NCBI GenBank assembly: GCA_012729835.1
Contig: JAAYCK010000098.1
Coordinates: 1-64,000 of the forward strand
Source of the DNA: Syntrophomonadaceae bacterium
Lineage (GTDB): Bacteria; Bacillota; Syntrophomonadia; Syntrophomonadales; Syntrophomonadaceae
DNA: 64,000 bases
Direction of reading: 5' to 3'
Shown: positions 54,749 to 63,307 of the stretch, piece by piece
Layout: every line of letters starts with the position of its first letter
How positions within the stretch are numbered: the first letter of the stretch is position 1
Program-made: the position numbers and the translations under genes
Notes under the pieces: model-generated
What the model was told of the DNA's origin: nothing
Seen by the model: only the letters and a program-made list of their open reading frames with translations
The model's database searches: none

Positions 54749-55153
54749 ATGTCTGAACAAGTCGAAGGAGTCGTAATCGAGACCAATGGGGAGACATCCA
54801 AGATTCGGTGCAGCGTTCACAGCGATTGCGAGAACTGCGGCGTTTGTCCTGGCGCCGATGCCATGATCATTGAAGTGGACAGCGTTGAAGGAATCAAGCC
54901 GGGCGATAGTGTTTGGGTTGAAAACAATGAATCTAATATGGCCAGGGTTGCCTTCATGATTTATATCTTTCCCTTGCTGGTGGTGGGCAGTGGTATTATA
55001 CTGGGTTATTACCTGTCGCTCCGATTCATGATGTCACAGGCTTTATTAATGACCATCGGGGGACTTGTTTTTGGTGTGGCAGCAATTATGATAATTAAAC
55101 GTGTGGATAAAACATTACAATCTGTGAAACCAGTTATTAAGCCCATTAAATAG
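54749..55153 (+). CDS. RseC/MucC-type SoxR-reducing-system protein
   Basis: Membrane protein of 134 residues. The N-terminal domain has the cysteine pattern CSVHSDCENCGVC, likely binding an iron-sulfur cluster, followed by a GDSVWVENNESNMARVAF barrel-like segment and two membrane helices (about 70-92 and 97-117). RseC proteins accompany Rnf/Rsx complexes and are thought to help assemble them or relay electrons. GGGGGGG precedes the ATG. It is the first gene of the rnf operon, 19 bases before rnfC. Confidence 0.82.
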   Translation: MSEQVEGVVIETNGETSKIRCSVHSDCENCGVCPGADAMIIEVDSVEGIKPGDSVWVENNESNMARVAFMIYIFPLLVVGSGIILGYYLSLRFMMSQALLMTIGGLVFGVAAIMIIKRVDKTLQSVKPVIKPIK

Positions 55154-55172
55154 ATGCGGAGGAGAGGTTGAG

Positions 55173-56489
55173 ATGCTTGGGAAAATCAAGTGGGGCATTC
55201 ATCCGGATACCCACAAATCACCAACTGAGGGCAAAGCGATCGAGAGCAACGAACTGCCAAACCGAGTGATTCTGCCCGTCCAACAGCATATTGGCGCACC
55301 CAGTGTACCAATTGTTAAAAAGGGGGATCTGGTCAAGAAGGGACAGTTGCTTGCTGAGGCCAAGGCTCCAGTTTCAAGTAATGTTCACGCAACGATTTCT
55401 GGCAAGGTGGTCGATGTTTCCGATCAACCTCATCCAGTTCTGGGTAAATGCCAGGCTATTGCCATTGAGAGTGACGGAGCAGATGAGTGGGCGGAAGGGG
55501 TCCTGATCGAACGAGACTGGCAGAAGCTTAATCCGGCAGAGATCTTGGAGATCATTAAGGAAGCTGGTATCGTGGGTTTGGGCGGTGCGACCTTCCCGAC
55601 CCATATCAAACTGGCTCCGCCCAGTGGCAGTAAAGTCGATACGCTAATCATAAATGCGGCGGAATGCGAACCGTATTTGACCGCGGATCATCGGATAATG
55701 CTTGAATATACTGAGCGTGTCATCACCGGTATCCAAATTATCCAAAAGGTACTGGGGGTAAGCAACGTTATTGTAGGCATCGAAGACAATAAGATGGATG
55801 CGGTCAAGGTGATGGCTCATGCGGCAGCCGGAACGGGAATCAAAGTGGCCGCCGTTCCTACCAGGTATCCGCAGGGTGCGGAAAAAACCTTGATAAAGAC
55901 TCTACTTAAGCGGGAAGTACCGTCGGGCAAACTTCCGCTGAGTATCGGCGTGGTCGTGCAGAACGTCGGAACCGCAGTGGCGATATGCGACGCGGTGAGA
56001 AACGGCATCCCGCTTATTGAGCGGGTGGTTACTGTCAGCGGCGGCGCGATCCAGGAACCCAAAAACCTTAAGCTCAGGATCGGAACCACCTTTGCCGAAG
56101 CAATTGCGCAGTGCGGAGGCTTGAAATCCCCTGCCAAAAAGCTTATTATGGGCGGACCGCTGATGGGAGCGGCTCAATATACGACAGATGTTCCGGTAAT
56201 CAAAGGTGCCAGCGGCATACTGGCTTTTGCCAGGGAAGAGGTCAACGATGGACCGGAATCACCATGCATTCGCTGCGGCTCGTGTCTTGATGCCTGCCCG
56301 ATGGGGCTGAACCCGAGTATGCTCAGTATTCTCGGTGAGCGGTCATTTGTGGAGGAAGCAGTGAATGAGTATCACCTCTTTGACTGCATGGAATGCGGAT
56401 GCTGCACCTATGTGTGTCCGGCTAAACGCAAAATAATCCATTACATTCGCTATTCCAAAAAAATGTCAGCCCAAAAGGGAGGGAAGTAG
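55173..56489 (+). CDS. rnfC: Rnf complex subunit C
   Basis: Peripheral subunit of the ferredoxin:NAD oxidoreductase, 438 residues. It is the NADH-binding, FMN-containing entry point: GIVGLGGATFPTHIK is the conserved glycine-rich FMN/NADH segment and the C-terminal part carries two [4Fe-4S] sites, CIRCGSCLDACP and CMECGCCTYVCP. GGAGGAG precedes the ATG. The operon order C-D-G-E-A-B is that of acetogens and clostridia. Confidence 0.95.
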   Translation: MLGKIKWGIHPDTHKSPTEGKAIESNELPNRVILPVQQHIGAPSVPIVKKGDLVKKGQLLAEAKAPVSSNVHATISGKVVDVSDQPHPVLGKCQAIAIESDGADEWAEGVLIERDWQKLNPAEILEIIKEAGIVGLGGATFPTHIKLAPPSGSKVDTLIINAAECEPYLTADHRIMLEYTERVITGIQIIQKVLGVSNVIVGIEDNKMDAVKVMAHAAAGTGIKVAAVPTRYPQGAEKTLIKTLLKREVPSGKLPLSIGVVVQNVGTAVAICDAVRNGIPLIERVVTVSGGAIQEPKNLKLRIGTTFAEAIAQCGGLKSPAKKLIMGGPLMGAAQYTTDVPVIKGASGILAFAREEVNDGPESPCIRCGSCLDACPMGLNPSMLSILGERSFVEEAVNEYHLFDCMECGCCTYVCPAKRKIIHYIRYSKKMSAQKGGK

Positions 56490-56490
56490 A

Positions 56491-57591
56491 TTGAGCGACG
56501 ATATCCAAAAAGAGGTTGCCCCGGAAGAGGCGGTACAAAAGGAAGCTGTAAAAAAAGCGGCTGCAAAAAAGGAAGCTGTACCCAAGGAAGATGCAGCTAA
56601 CGAAGTTGAAACATTAGACTATATGATCGTGTCGTCATCCCCTCATCTATTTGATGATAATTCGATCAAGAAGATAATGTGGACCGTCAACCTGACCCTG
56701 GCACCGGCTGTGATCTTTTCAATATATTATTTCGGCCTGCAAGCTTTGATAACGCTTCTGGCGGGAAGTTTATCAGCGGTGGCCTTTGAAGCGGCCAGCC
56801 AGAAGATAATGAAAAAGAAGATCACCATAGACGACGGCAGTGCATTCTTATGCGGATTGCTGCTGGCCATGTGCCTGCCTCCCGCGGTGCCGATTTTTGT
56901 GCCGATCGTGGGATCGTTTATCGCCATTGTAGTAGCTAAACACTCCATGGGGGGCCTGGGCTACAATATCTTTAACCCGGCACATATCGGCCGAGCGGCC
57001 TTGATGGTTTCCTGGCCGGTCTTAATGACCTCCTGGACCACAATAACCACGGCGGCAGATGTTACCACCAGTGCCACCCCGCTGAATATTTTGAAGCTGC
57101 AGGGTTATGAAGCGGTGGTAAACACCTTCGGTAGTCAGACCGAGCTGTATAAGGCTCTGTTTTTAGGGCTGCGCAACGGATCAATCGGCGAGACTTGCGT
57201 GGTCCTGCTGACCCTGGGCGGTCTGTTCTTGATCTATAAACGCATAATCGATTGGGTAGTACCGGTGACCATGATCGGAACCGTAGGAGTCCTCACCTGG
57301 ATGTTCGGCGGTACCAATGGAATTTTGTCGGGTGATCCCCTATTTCATATGATGGCGGGCGGCCTTATTATCGGTGCCTTCTTTATGGCCACCGATATGG
57401 TCACCACTCCTATCACCAGGAAAGGCAAGGTAATCTTTGCCGCCGGTGCCGGTATCATCACCGTGCTCATCAGGCTGCTTGGAGGATATCCCGAAGGCGT
57501 ATGCTATTCCATCCTGTTGATGAACTGCGTAACGCCTTTGATTGATCGCTATATTCAGCCTACTCTGTACGGAAGGGGGGAGATCGGGTAA
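56491..57591 (+). CDS. rnfD: Rnf complex subunit D with a charged N-terminal extension
   Basis: Integral membrane subunit, 366 residues, with about nine or ten helices and a covalent FMN on the threonine of the ATDMVTTP motif. Residues 1-45 are an unusual low-complexity stretch of Lys, Ala and Glu before the normal RnfD start at MIVSSSPHL. The TTG start has GGGAGGG before it and lies two bases after the rnfC stop. The stop codon overlaps the rnfG start (TAATG). Ion pumping (Na+ or H+) is thought to involve this subunit. Confidence 0.94.
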   Translation: MSDDIQKEVAPEEAVQKEAVKKAAAKKEAVPKEDAANEVETLDYMIVSSSPHLFDDNSIKKIMWTVNLTLAPAVIFSIYYFGLQALITLLAGSLSAVAFEAASQKIMKKKITIDDGSAFLCGLLLAMCLPPAVPIFVPIVGSFIAIVVAKHSMGGLGYNIFNPAHIGRAALMVSWPVLMTSWTTITTAADVTTSATPLNILKLQGYEAVVNTFGSQTELYKALFLGLRNGSIGETCVVLLTLGGLFLIYKRIIDWVVPVTMIGTVGVLTWMFGGTNGILSGDPLFHMMAGGLIIGAFFMATDMVTTPITRKGKVIFAAGAGIITVLIRLLGGYPEGVCYSILLMNCVTPLIDRYIQPTLYGRGEIG

Positions 57592-58148
57592 TGTCTGCGG
57601 AACATAATGATAACAACAACAGTATATTGAAAATCGCATTGAATCTGGCCTTTGCCTGTATTCTTTCCGGAATAATCATCGGGCTGGTATATTTCTTTAC
57701 CGCCGATATAGCCAAACAAAAACAGATCGAGCTGCAAAACCTGGCTCTCCAAAGCCTGGTACAGGGAGCGGATAAATATACACCTATTGCAGGAAAGCCG
57801 GGCTGTTATACAGCCACCAAGGCCGGTGATCTGATCGCCTACATCGTTCCGGCGGAAAGCAAGGGTTATGCTGGTGCGGTCAAGCTCCTGGTAGCGGTAT
57901 CACCGGACAATAAGGTTCTCAAATACACCATAATTGAATCAAAAGAGACCCCGGGTCTGGGAGATAAAGCCGCTAAATCACCCTTCATCGACCAGTTCCC
58001 CGGCAAGAACGCCGGAGAGCTTACGGTAGACAAGGATGGCGGGACCATCCAGGCGATCAGCGGTGCCACTATTACCTCGCGGGCAGTGACTAAGGCGGTA
58101 AAGCTTGCCGTCGAAGAAGCAGCCACTATTACGAAGGGAGGAAAATAG
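57591..58148 (+). CDS. rnfG: Rnf complex subunit G
   Basis: Single-pass membrane flavoprotein, 185 residues, with its domain outside the membrane. One membrane helix at about 12-35 is followed by an FMN-binding domain; QAISGATITSRAV carries the threonine to which ApbE attaches FMN through a phosphoester bond. It relays electrons within Rnf. It overlaps rnfD by one base, and rnfE follows directly. Confidence 0.94.
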   Translation: MSAEHNDNNNSILKIALNLAFACILSGIIIGLVYFFTADIAKQKQIELQNLALQSLVQGADKYTPIAGKPGCYTATKAGDLIAYIVPAESKGYAGAVKLLVAVSPDNKVLKYTIIESKETPGLGDKAAKSPFIDQFPGKNAGELTVDKDGGTIQAISGATITSRAVTKAVKLAVEEAATITKGGK

Positions 58149-58149
58149 G

Positions 58150-58776
58150 ATGAAAAGATATTGGGACATCTTTTCCAAGGGTCTGGTCCTGGAAAATCCA
58201 ATCTTCGTATTGGCCTTGAGTCTGTGCCCGGCGCTGGCGGTCACTACTTCGGTAGTAAACGCGCTAACGATGGGACTCACGGTTACCTTTGTCATATCCA
58301 TGAATAATCTGATCGTCTCAATTTTCCGCAATTGGGTCAATCCCAAGGTAAGGGTGCCGATCTATATAACCTCCATCGCGACCATCGTAACCGTGGCCGA
58401 ATTGCTCTTAAAAGCCTTCGCGCCGTTGCTCTATAAAGAGTTGGGCATATATCTTTCCCTGGTGGTGGTATTTGCCATCATTTTAGCCCGGGCCGAGGTA
58501 TTCGCCTCCAAGAACCGCCCAGTGCCTTCATTCATAGATGGCTTCGGGATGGGAGCTGGTTTTACGCTGGCTATGCTTATAGTGGGCGTAATACGCGAAT
58601 TGTTTGGGAACGGCACCATATTGGGTTACACAGTGCTGGGCAGCTGGTATCCGCCGGCTCTGATCTTTATTATGGCTCCGGGGGCCTTTATCCTGATCGG
58701 TTATCTGGTAGGCGCCTGGAATATCTGGAGCGCACGAATTGAGAAAGCCAAAGGCGAAAGAGGTGAGACGATATGA
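58150..58776 (+). CDS. rnfE: Rnf complex subunit E
   Basis: Integral membrane subunit, 208 residues, about six helices, related to RnfA and NqrD. LVLENPIFVLALSLCPALAVTTS holds the conserved cysteine that helps bind an intramembrane iron-sulfur centre shared with RnfA, and GFGMGAGFTLAM is another conserved block. The track frame begins 15 codons earlier in rnfG; GGGAGG precedes the chosen ATG. The stop overlaps the rnfA start (ATGA). Confidence 0.94.
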   Translation: MKRYWDIFSKGLVLENPIFVLALSLCPALAVTTSVVNALTMGLTVTFVISMNNLIVSIFRNWVNPKVRVPIYITSIATIVTVAELLLKAFAPLLYKELGIYLSLVVVFAIILARAEVFASKNRPVPSFIDGFGMGAGFTLAMLIVGVIRELFGNGTILGYTVLGSWYPPALIFIMAPGAFILIGYLVGAWNIWSARIEKAKGERGETI

Positions 58777-59351
58777 GCGAATATTTACTGCTTTTCATGG
58801 GCGCAGTGGTCATAAACAACTTTGTTTTGACACGCTTCCTGGGTTTATGCATTTTCTTTGGCGTCTCCAAAAACTATGACGCTTCAGCCGGGATGGGCAT
58901 GGCAGTAACCGCGGTTATTACGATCAGTTCTGTTTTTGCCTGGTTGGCTTACAATTATATTCTTGTACCATTGAATGTTACCTTCTTGACCACGATCGTA
59001 TTCGTTCTCCTGATCGCCAGTTTTGTACAGATGCTGGAGATGATAGTCAAGAAGTACACCCCGAATCTGCACAAGATGTGGGGTATTTACCTGCTGCTAA
59101 TCGCCACCAACTGCGTAGTGCTTGGTGTGCCGCTATTAAATGTTGAGTCCGGCTTCAACCTGGCCAAGAGCGTAGTCAACGCCTTTGGTTCCGGCGTCGG
59201 TTTTGCCCTGGCCATTGTGTTGATGGCCAGTTGCCGTGAGAAATTGCGACTCGCCAATGTCCCCAAATCACTGGACGGATTGGGAGTGGCCTTTATTATT
59301 GCCGGATGTCTGGCATTATCGTTTTTGGGTTTCTCCGGAATGATCAAATAG
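58773..59351 (+). CDS. rnfA: Rnf complex subunit A
   Basis: Integral membrane subunit, 192 residues, about six helices. NNFVLTRFLGLCIFFGVSK carries the conserved cysteine of the RnfA/NqrE family, and LLIATNCVVLGVPLL the second one; with RnfE they hold the intramembrane cluster. It overlaps rnfE by four bases and is followed by rnfB after 19 bases with AAGGAGG. Confidence 0.95.
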   Translation: MSEYLLLFMGAVVINNFVLTRFLGLCIFFGVSKNYDASAGMGMAVTAVITISSVFAWLAYNYILVPLNVTFLTTIVFVLLIASFVQMLEMIVKKYTPNLHKMWGIYLLLIATNCVVLGVPLLNVESGFNLAKSVVNAFGSGVGFALAIVLMASCREKLRLANVPKSLDGLGVAFIIAGCLALSFLGFSGMIK

Positions 59352-59370
59352 AAAGGAGGACTAGGATAAC

Positions 59371-60207
59371 ATGAGTGCTATTTTAACGATTACTGTCATT
59401 ATGGCCGGGGTAGGCTTATTCTTTGGTCTGGTTCTGGCCGCCGCGAATAAGAAATTTGCCGTTGAAATGAATCCATTGATTCATATAGTAGAAGATATAT
59501 TACCCAAGGGGCAGTGCGGGGCGTGTGGTTTTGCCGGATGTGCAGCCTACGCCGAGGCAGTGGTGCTGGATCCCAAGGTTGAACCCAATCTGTGTATCCC
59601 CGGTAAAAAAATAATTGCAGATGAGGTAGCTAGACTAACTGGGAAGGCGGCTGCCGAGATTGAGCCCCGTTTCGCCTTTGTCAAATGCGCAGAACCGATA
59701 ACTACTGCCAAAAAGAAATATGTCTATGACGGCATTAGCGACTGTGCAGCTGCTTTTATTCTGCAGAATGGGCCCAAGGTATGCGAATATGGCTGCATTG
59801 GGTTGGGGAACTGTGTAAGAGCGTGTGTATTCGATGCCATGGTAATGAATGATCAGGGACTGCCAGTGGTAAACAAGGATAATTGTACCGGCTGCGGCGC
59901 CTGTGCTACCGCCTGCCCGAAGGGCGTTATAGCGATGATCAATCCGGATGCCCCGGTGGCCATATATTGTAACTCCAACGAGAAAGGTGCCCAGGTACGA
60001 AAAAACTGCAAGATTGCCTGCATTGGCTGCGGGATCTGCGCTAAGCAGTGCCCTTATGACGCTATCAAGATGGTAAATAACCTGGCGGTGGTAGATTCTA
60101 GCATCTGCCTGGAGAAATGTACGGAAATAGTCTGTTTAGCCAAATGTCCTACCAATGCGATCAAGACCTATAAGGTCCCTCCGCTGGAGATGACTCAGGC
60201 GGTCTGA
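59371..60207 (+). CDS. rnfB: Rnf complex subunit B
   Basis: Ferredoxin-docking subunit, 278 residues. An N-terminal membrane helix (about 4-24) is followed by the [4Fe-4S] domain CGACGFAGCAAYAEAV and then ferredoxin-like modules with CTGCGACATACP, CIGCGICAKQCP and further cysteines, enough for several clusters. It takes electrons from reduced ferredoxin. It is the last structural rnf gene, with apbE 58 bp downstream. Confidence 0.94.
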   Translation: MSAILTITVIMAGVGLFFGLVLAAANKKFAVEMNPLIHIVEDILPKGQCGACGFAGCAAYAEAVVLDPKVEPNLCIPGKKIIADEVARLTGKAAAEIEPRFAFVKCAEPITTAKKKYVYDGISDCAAAFILQNGPKVCEYGCIGLGNCVRACVFDAMVMNDQGLPVVNKDNCTGCGACATACPKGVIAMINPDAPVAIYCNSNEKGAQVRKNCKIACIGCGICAKQCPYDAIKMVNNLAVVDSSICLEKCTEIVCLAKCPTNAIKTYKVPPLEMTQAV

Positions 60208-60265
60208 TCGTAATAAATAGTAATACACCATAACAGGAGAGACTAATATAAAGGTTGGATACGAA

Positions 60266-61303
60266 ATGAAAAAAGCATTCTACGTATTGTTGATCTTAAT
60301 TATATTAGTCTCTTTCGCTGGCTGTGGTTTGAGAAAATCCCAACCAGTGCAGGTGCAGGAATTTGCGCTGGGAACTATGATTAATCAGCAGGTGTACGGA
60401 GCTAATGCGCAGAAGGCGGCTGATGAAGTTTCCGCCAGAATAAAAACGCTGGATGCCTTGTGGACTATCAACCAGCCCGGCGGAGATATCAATAAGCTTA
60501 ACCGCCATGCTGGCCAGGGCTATATCAAATTGCAGCCGGAAACCATTGATATCTTGACCAGGGCCCGACGGATTTCGGATTTGAGCGGCGGGACTGCATT
60601 CGATATAACGGTAGCTCCGCTGGTTAAAGCCTGGGGTATCGGGACCGATCATGCCAGGATACCATCAGATGAAGCTATAAAACGGCTAGTTGGGCTGGTG
60701 GATTACCGTGATGTTCAGGTCGATCAAGCAAGCGGTTCGGCCAGTCTGGCCAGGGCCGGTCAAATGGTGGATCTGGGCGGTATCGCCAAGGGATATATCG
60801 GAGACCTGGTCAGGGATATATACAAGAAAAACGGGGTTACTTCAGCCTTTGCCAATCTGGGTGGTAATGTTGTCGTATTGGGCAGCAAACCTGACGGGAA
60901 CCCCTGGAAGGTTGGCATCCAAAATCCCCGCAGTCAAAACGGCCAAATCGTCGGGGTAGTCGATGTTATCGATAAAGCGGTGGTTACCTCCGGCGACTAT
61001 CAACGCTATTTTATCAAAAACGGCAAGCGCTATTGTCATATACTGAACCCGAAAACGGGTTATCCTCCCGACAGCGGCTTAATGAGCGTGACCATTATCG
61101 CCGCATCTTCTACTGATGCCGATGGAATGTCCAAAGCCTATGTATTAGGTCTTGACCAGGGAATCGAACTGATCCGCCATTATGGCAAGGCCGAAGCCAT
61201 TTTTATCACCAACGATAAGAAGATATACGTAACGCCAGGGCTAAACGGGAAATTTCACCTGGAGGATGCATCTAATGAATACACCTATGTTCAAATCAGG
61301 TGA
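60266..61303 (+). CDS. apbE: FAD:protein FMN transferase, lipoprotein
   Basis: Extracytoplasmic enzyme of 345 residues that cleaves FAD and links FMN to threonine residues of target proteins, here most likely RnfG and RnfD. VSFAGCGLRKS is a lipobox, so it is anchored on the outer membrane face. DLGGIAKGYIGD, ANLGGNVVVLG and ILNPKTGYPPDSGL are the conserved ApbE motifs for FAD and magnesium. It follows the rnf genes on the same strand and probably belongs to the same transcript. Its last codons overlap the NusG-II gene. Confidence 0.93.
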   Translation: MKKAFYVLLILIILVSFAGCGLRKSQPVQVQEFALGTMINQQVYGANAQKAADEVSARIKTLDALWTINQPGGDINKLNRHAGQGYIKLQPETIDILTRARRISDLSGGTAFDITVAPLVKAWGIGTDHARIPSDEAIKRLVGLVDYRDVQVDQASGSASLARAGQMVDLGGIAKGYIGDLVRDIYKKNGVTSAFANLGGNVVVLGSKPDGNPWKVGIQNPRSQNGQIVGVVDVIDKAVVTSGDYQRYFIKNGKRYCHILNPKTGYPPDSGLMSVTIIAASSTDADGMSKAYVLGLDQGIELIRHYGKAEAIFITNDKKIYVTPGLNGKFHLEDASNEYTYVQIR

Positions 61304-61664
61304 TAAAATATTGATACTTGCTTTGGCGGTAATAGCCGCTGCCTTTATGATCTGGAATGCAATGGAAGCCGACACCACTAAGAACCTTACCGCTGTCATT
61401 ACCCAGGACAGTAAGCTGGTCGAAAAAATCGACCTAAGAAGTATTGATAAGCCGTTGTATATTAATTTGCACGAAGAGGGCATTCATCAGACTATCCTGG
61501 CGGAAAAGGGCAGGATTAGATTCTTGAAATCTGATTGTCCCAATAAAACTTGTGTTAAAACCGGCTGGCTGACCCGGTCAGGAACCAGAGCAGTTTGTCT
61601 TCCTTCCCGGGTAAGCATCACCATGGTCGGTGACAACAAGCAGGTTGACGTTCTGACCTACTGA
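61275..61664 (+). CDS. NusG domain II protein (EetA-like)
   Basis: Protein of 129 residues with one N-terminal membrane helix (about 9-28) and a small outer beta domain of the NusG-II type. DCPNKTCVKTGWLTRSGTRAVCLPSRV with its cysteines is the hallmark. The domain's role is poorly known; such proteins sit next to apbE and Gx-transporter genes and, as I recall, include EetA of Gram-positive extracellular electron transfer loci. The ATG has GGAGG nine bases before it, inside apbE, so the two are translationally coupled. Confidence 0.78.
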   Translation: MNTPMFKSGDKILILALAVIAAAFMIWNAMEADTTKNLTAVITQDSKLVEKIDLRSIDKPLYINLHEEGIHQTILAEKGRIRFLKSDCPNKTCVKTGWLTRSGTRAVCLPSRVSITMVGDNKQVDVLTY

Positions 61665-61744
61665 GGGGATTGCCAGCGCTGATGGTCCAGTTTGTGGCAT
61701 ACTATAGATTCCTGAACCGGGGCATTGTCAAAAGGATAAGAGTT

Positions 61745-62260
61745 ATGAATAAGAAAAAAGATGCCATTATCATAATCTTGATTTGTAATGCGATATTGAT
61801 CTCATTACTGGAGCTGATCATCCCCGTTCCCATTCCTGTTCCCGGGGTCAAACTGGGATTGGCGAGTATTATCACCATAATAGCAATAGCCTTTTTAGAT
61901 TTTAAAGATGTCATGACTATCGTTATACTGAGATGTCTGGTAGTAGCGATCCTGAGCAAAGGTATCACGGTCCTGCCCTTCAGCCTGACCGGGGGGGTGT
62001 TGAGTGCTACGGCCATGTGGCTGCTTTATCGAAAGCTGGCGCGATGGTTCAGCATCAAGGGCATCAGCGTGGTAGGTGCCATAGTCCACAATACTGCCCA
62101 ATTGGGAGTGGCCTCATTGATATTGGGTGAGTCGGTCATTTTTTATTATATTCCAATACTTCTGATATCTGCGGTGGTAACCGGGTTAATAACCGGTACT
62201 ATCGGTGAATTGACCATAGGTGAAATACAAAAAAGAGGCATTTTCAAGGAAATCATCTAG
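61745..62260 (+). CDS. Gx transporter family membrane protein (EetB-like)
   Basis: Membrane protein of 171 residues with about five or six helices, of the family once called heptaprenyl diphosphate synthase component I. VPGVKLGLASIITIIAI and GGVLSATAMWLLYR are typical, and it looks like a small-substrate S component of an ECF transporter. EetB of flavin-based electron transfer loci belongs here, as I recall. The track frame starts 25 codons earlier; AAGGA lies eight bases before the chosen ATG. The EcfT-like gene follows after 12 bases. Confidence 0.78.
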   Translation: MNKKKDAIIIILICNAILISLLELIIPVPIPVPGVKLGLASIITIIAIAFLDFKDVMTIVILRCLVVAILSKGITVLPFSLTGGVLSATAMWLLYRKLARWFSIKGISVVGAIVHNTAQLGVASLILGESVIFYYIPILLISAVVTGLITGTIGELTIGEIQKRGIFKEII

Positions 62261-62272
62261 ACATTCCGGGAT

Positions 62273-63028
62273 GTGAATCGATTGTATGAAAAACCAGCCG
62301 TTTCAGAAAATAGATATGTTAAGCTCGATGCGGGGATAAAGACCGTTTTGACCATTTTACTCGCCGTTGCCGTGGGTTTCTGTGACAACCGGTTGGAACT
62401 GGTGTATTTTTCGATATATCTGGCAGTGATCACTGTCCTATTGGGAAGTGATCTGCGCTTCATTCTGAAAAACCTGACCGCCTATGGCATTTTCATCTTA
62501 TTTCCTTACCTCTGCGGCTTGTTGCTCTCCATGCTGCTGCAACAATTCTTGCCTGGACCAACTTATGCTTATCACTTCGCGGCCACCATTATAAGGTTGA
62601 TCAAGATATTCTTTATCTGGTACATCTGTAGTCTGTACTTTTTTACCACACCACTGCAAGTGATCATGGAAATATTCTATATTATCCTTTTCCCCTTAAG
62701 TTATTTGGGACTTCCCACGGCTAAATACCTGAGCATGGTAATGCTCGTAATGAACCAATTGACCAGTTCAGCCGGCCAGTTCAAACAGGACATTATGGAA
62801 CAGGTACGAATCATAATAAAGAATGATTCGCTTGGTTTTACGGAAAAACTAAAGGCATTATCCAATATTCTGGCTGTTTTCATCGCCAATTCCTTGCAGC
62901 ATAGCGATGAGATTCAGGAACAGGTAGACCTGACCCGGGCCAGCGATTACCACTACAAATTAAGAATTTCCCCAAATGAGATCCTGGCGGTGCTTAGTTT
63001 TGTCATCTTATCGATCTTCATTGCTTAA
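62273..63028 (+). CDS. Energy-coupling factor transporter transmembrane protein (EcfT/CbiQ)
   Basis: Membrane protein of 251 residues with about five helices and a cytoplasmic helical region. In EcfT proteins two coupling helices with Ala-Arg-Gly-type motifs bind the ATPases; here SLQHSDEIQEQVDLTRASDY near residue 215 takes that place, with TRAS in place of the usual ARG. No ECF ATPase gene is nearby, so it would share them from elsewhere. It starts at GTG without a clear ribosome binding site, so coupling to the upstream Gx gene is likely. The pair may form a transporter for a flavin or quinone precursor. Confidence 0.72.
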   Translation: MNRLYEKPAVSENRYVKLDAGIKTVLTILLAVAVGFCDNRLELVYFSIYLAVITVLLGSDLRFILKNLTAYGIFILFPYLCGLLLSMLLQQFLPGPTYAYHFAATIIRLIKIFFIWYICSLYFFTTPLQVIMEIFYIILFPLSYLGLPTAKYLSMVMLVMNQLTSSAGQFKQDIMEQVRIIIKNDSLGFTEKLKALSNILAVFIANSLQHSDEIQEQVDLTRASDYHYKLRISPNEILAVLSFVILSIFIA

Positions 63029-63051
63029 CTAACCTACCCACCGAGGAGAGA

Positions 63052-63080
63052 TGGACAAGGATAGCGGTCAATGTTACAAT
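63052..63080 (+). promoter_or_regulatory. Sigma-A type promoter of the terminal transporter gene
   Basis: TGGACA and TACAAT are separated by exactly 17 bp, each one base off consensus. Transcription would start near 63087, giving a leader of about 220 nt. Confidence 0.65.
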
Positions 63081-63086
63081 TATCCT

Positions 63087-63202
63087 TATATTGAATAATA
63101 GTCATCGGTCAGCGCGAAGTCGATGAAAATCGGATGCGCGGGGTAAGATATTCTAAGTCACAAGTGATAGGAATATTTTTCTATGAGAACCGGCTTACTT
63201 GG
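63087..63202 (+). promoter_or_regulatory. Structured leader RNA, candidate riboswitch
   Basis: GCGC (63112-63115) and GCGC (63136-63139) enclose an internal loop and a CGAT-GAAA-ATCG hairpin with a GAAA tetraloop. CGGT (63106-63109) can pair with ACCG (63189-63192), while GTAAG (63143-63147) can pair with CTTAC (63194-63198), a crossing pattern typical of a pseudoknot. ATAG/CTAT forms another small hairpin. A terminator follows at once. The downstream gene is an ion-transporter-like protein, so an ion- or second-messenger-sensing riboswitch is a reasonable guess. I do not recognise a known class. Confidence 0.5.
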
Positions 63203-63240
63203 GTGGGTAGCCATTTGTTTGTGGCTGCTCACTTTTTTAT
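63203..63240 (+). terminator. Leader terminator before the ArsB/NhaD-type gene
   Basis: GTGGGTAGCCA and TGGCTGCTCAC pair over 11 positions (two wobbles) with an 8-nt loop and run into TTTTTTATTG. It lies about 68 bp before the start codon of the next gene, so it is an attenuator rather than the end of the EcfT transcript alone. Confidence 0.85.
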
Positions 63241-63307
63241 TGTTTTGAGAGATGCAGGTTGAGCCTATAGATGAAGAACCATATTTGGAACATAAAGAGG
63301 GGTTGTT

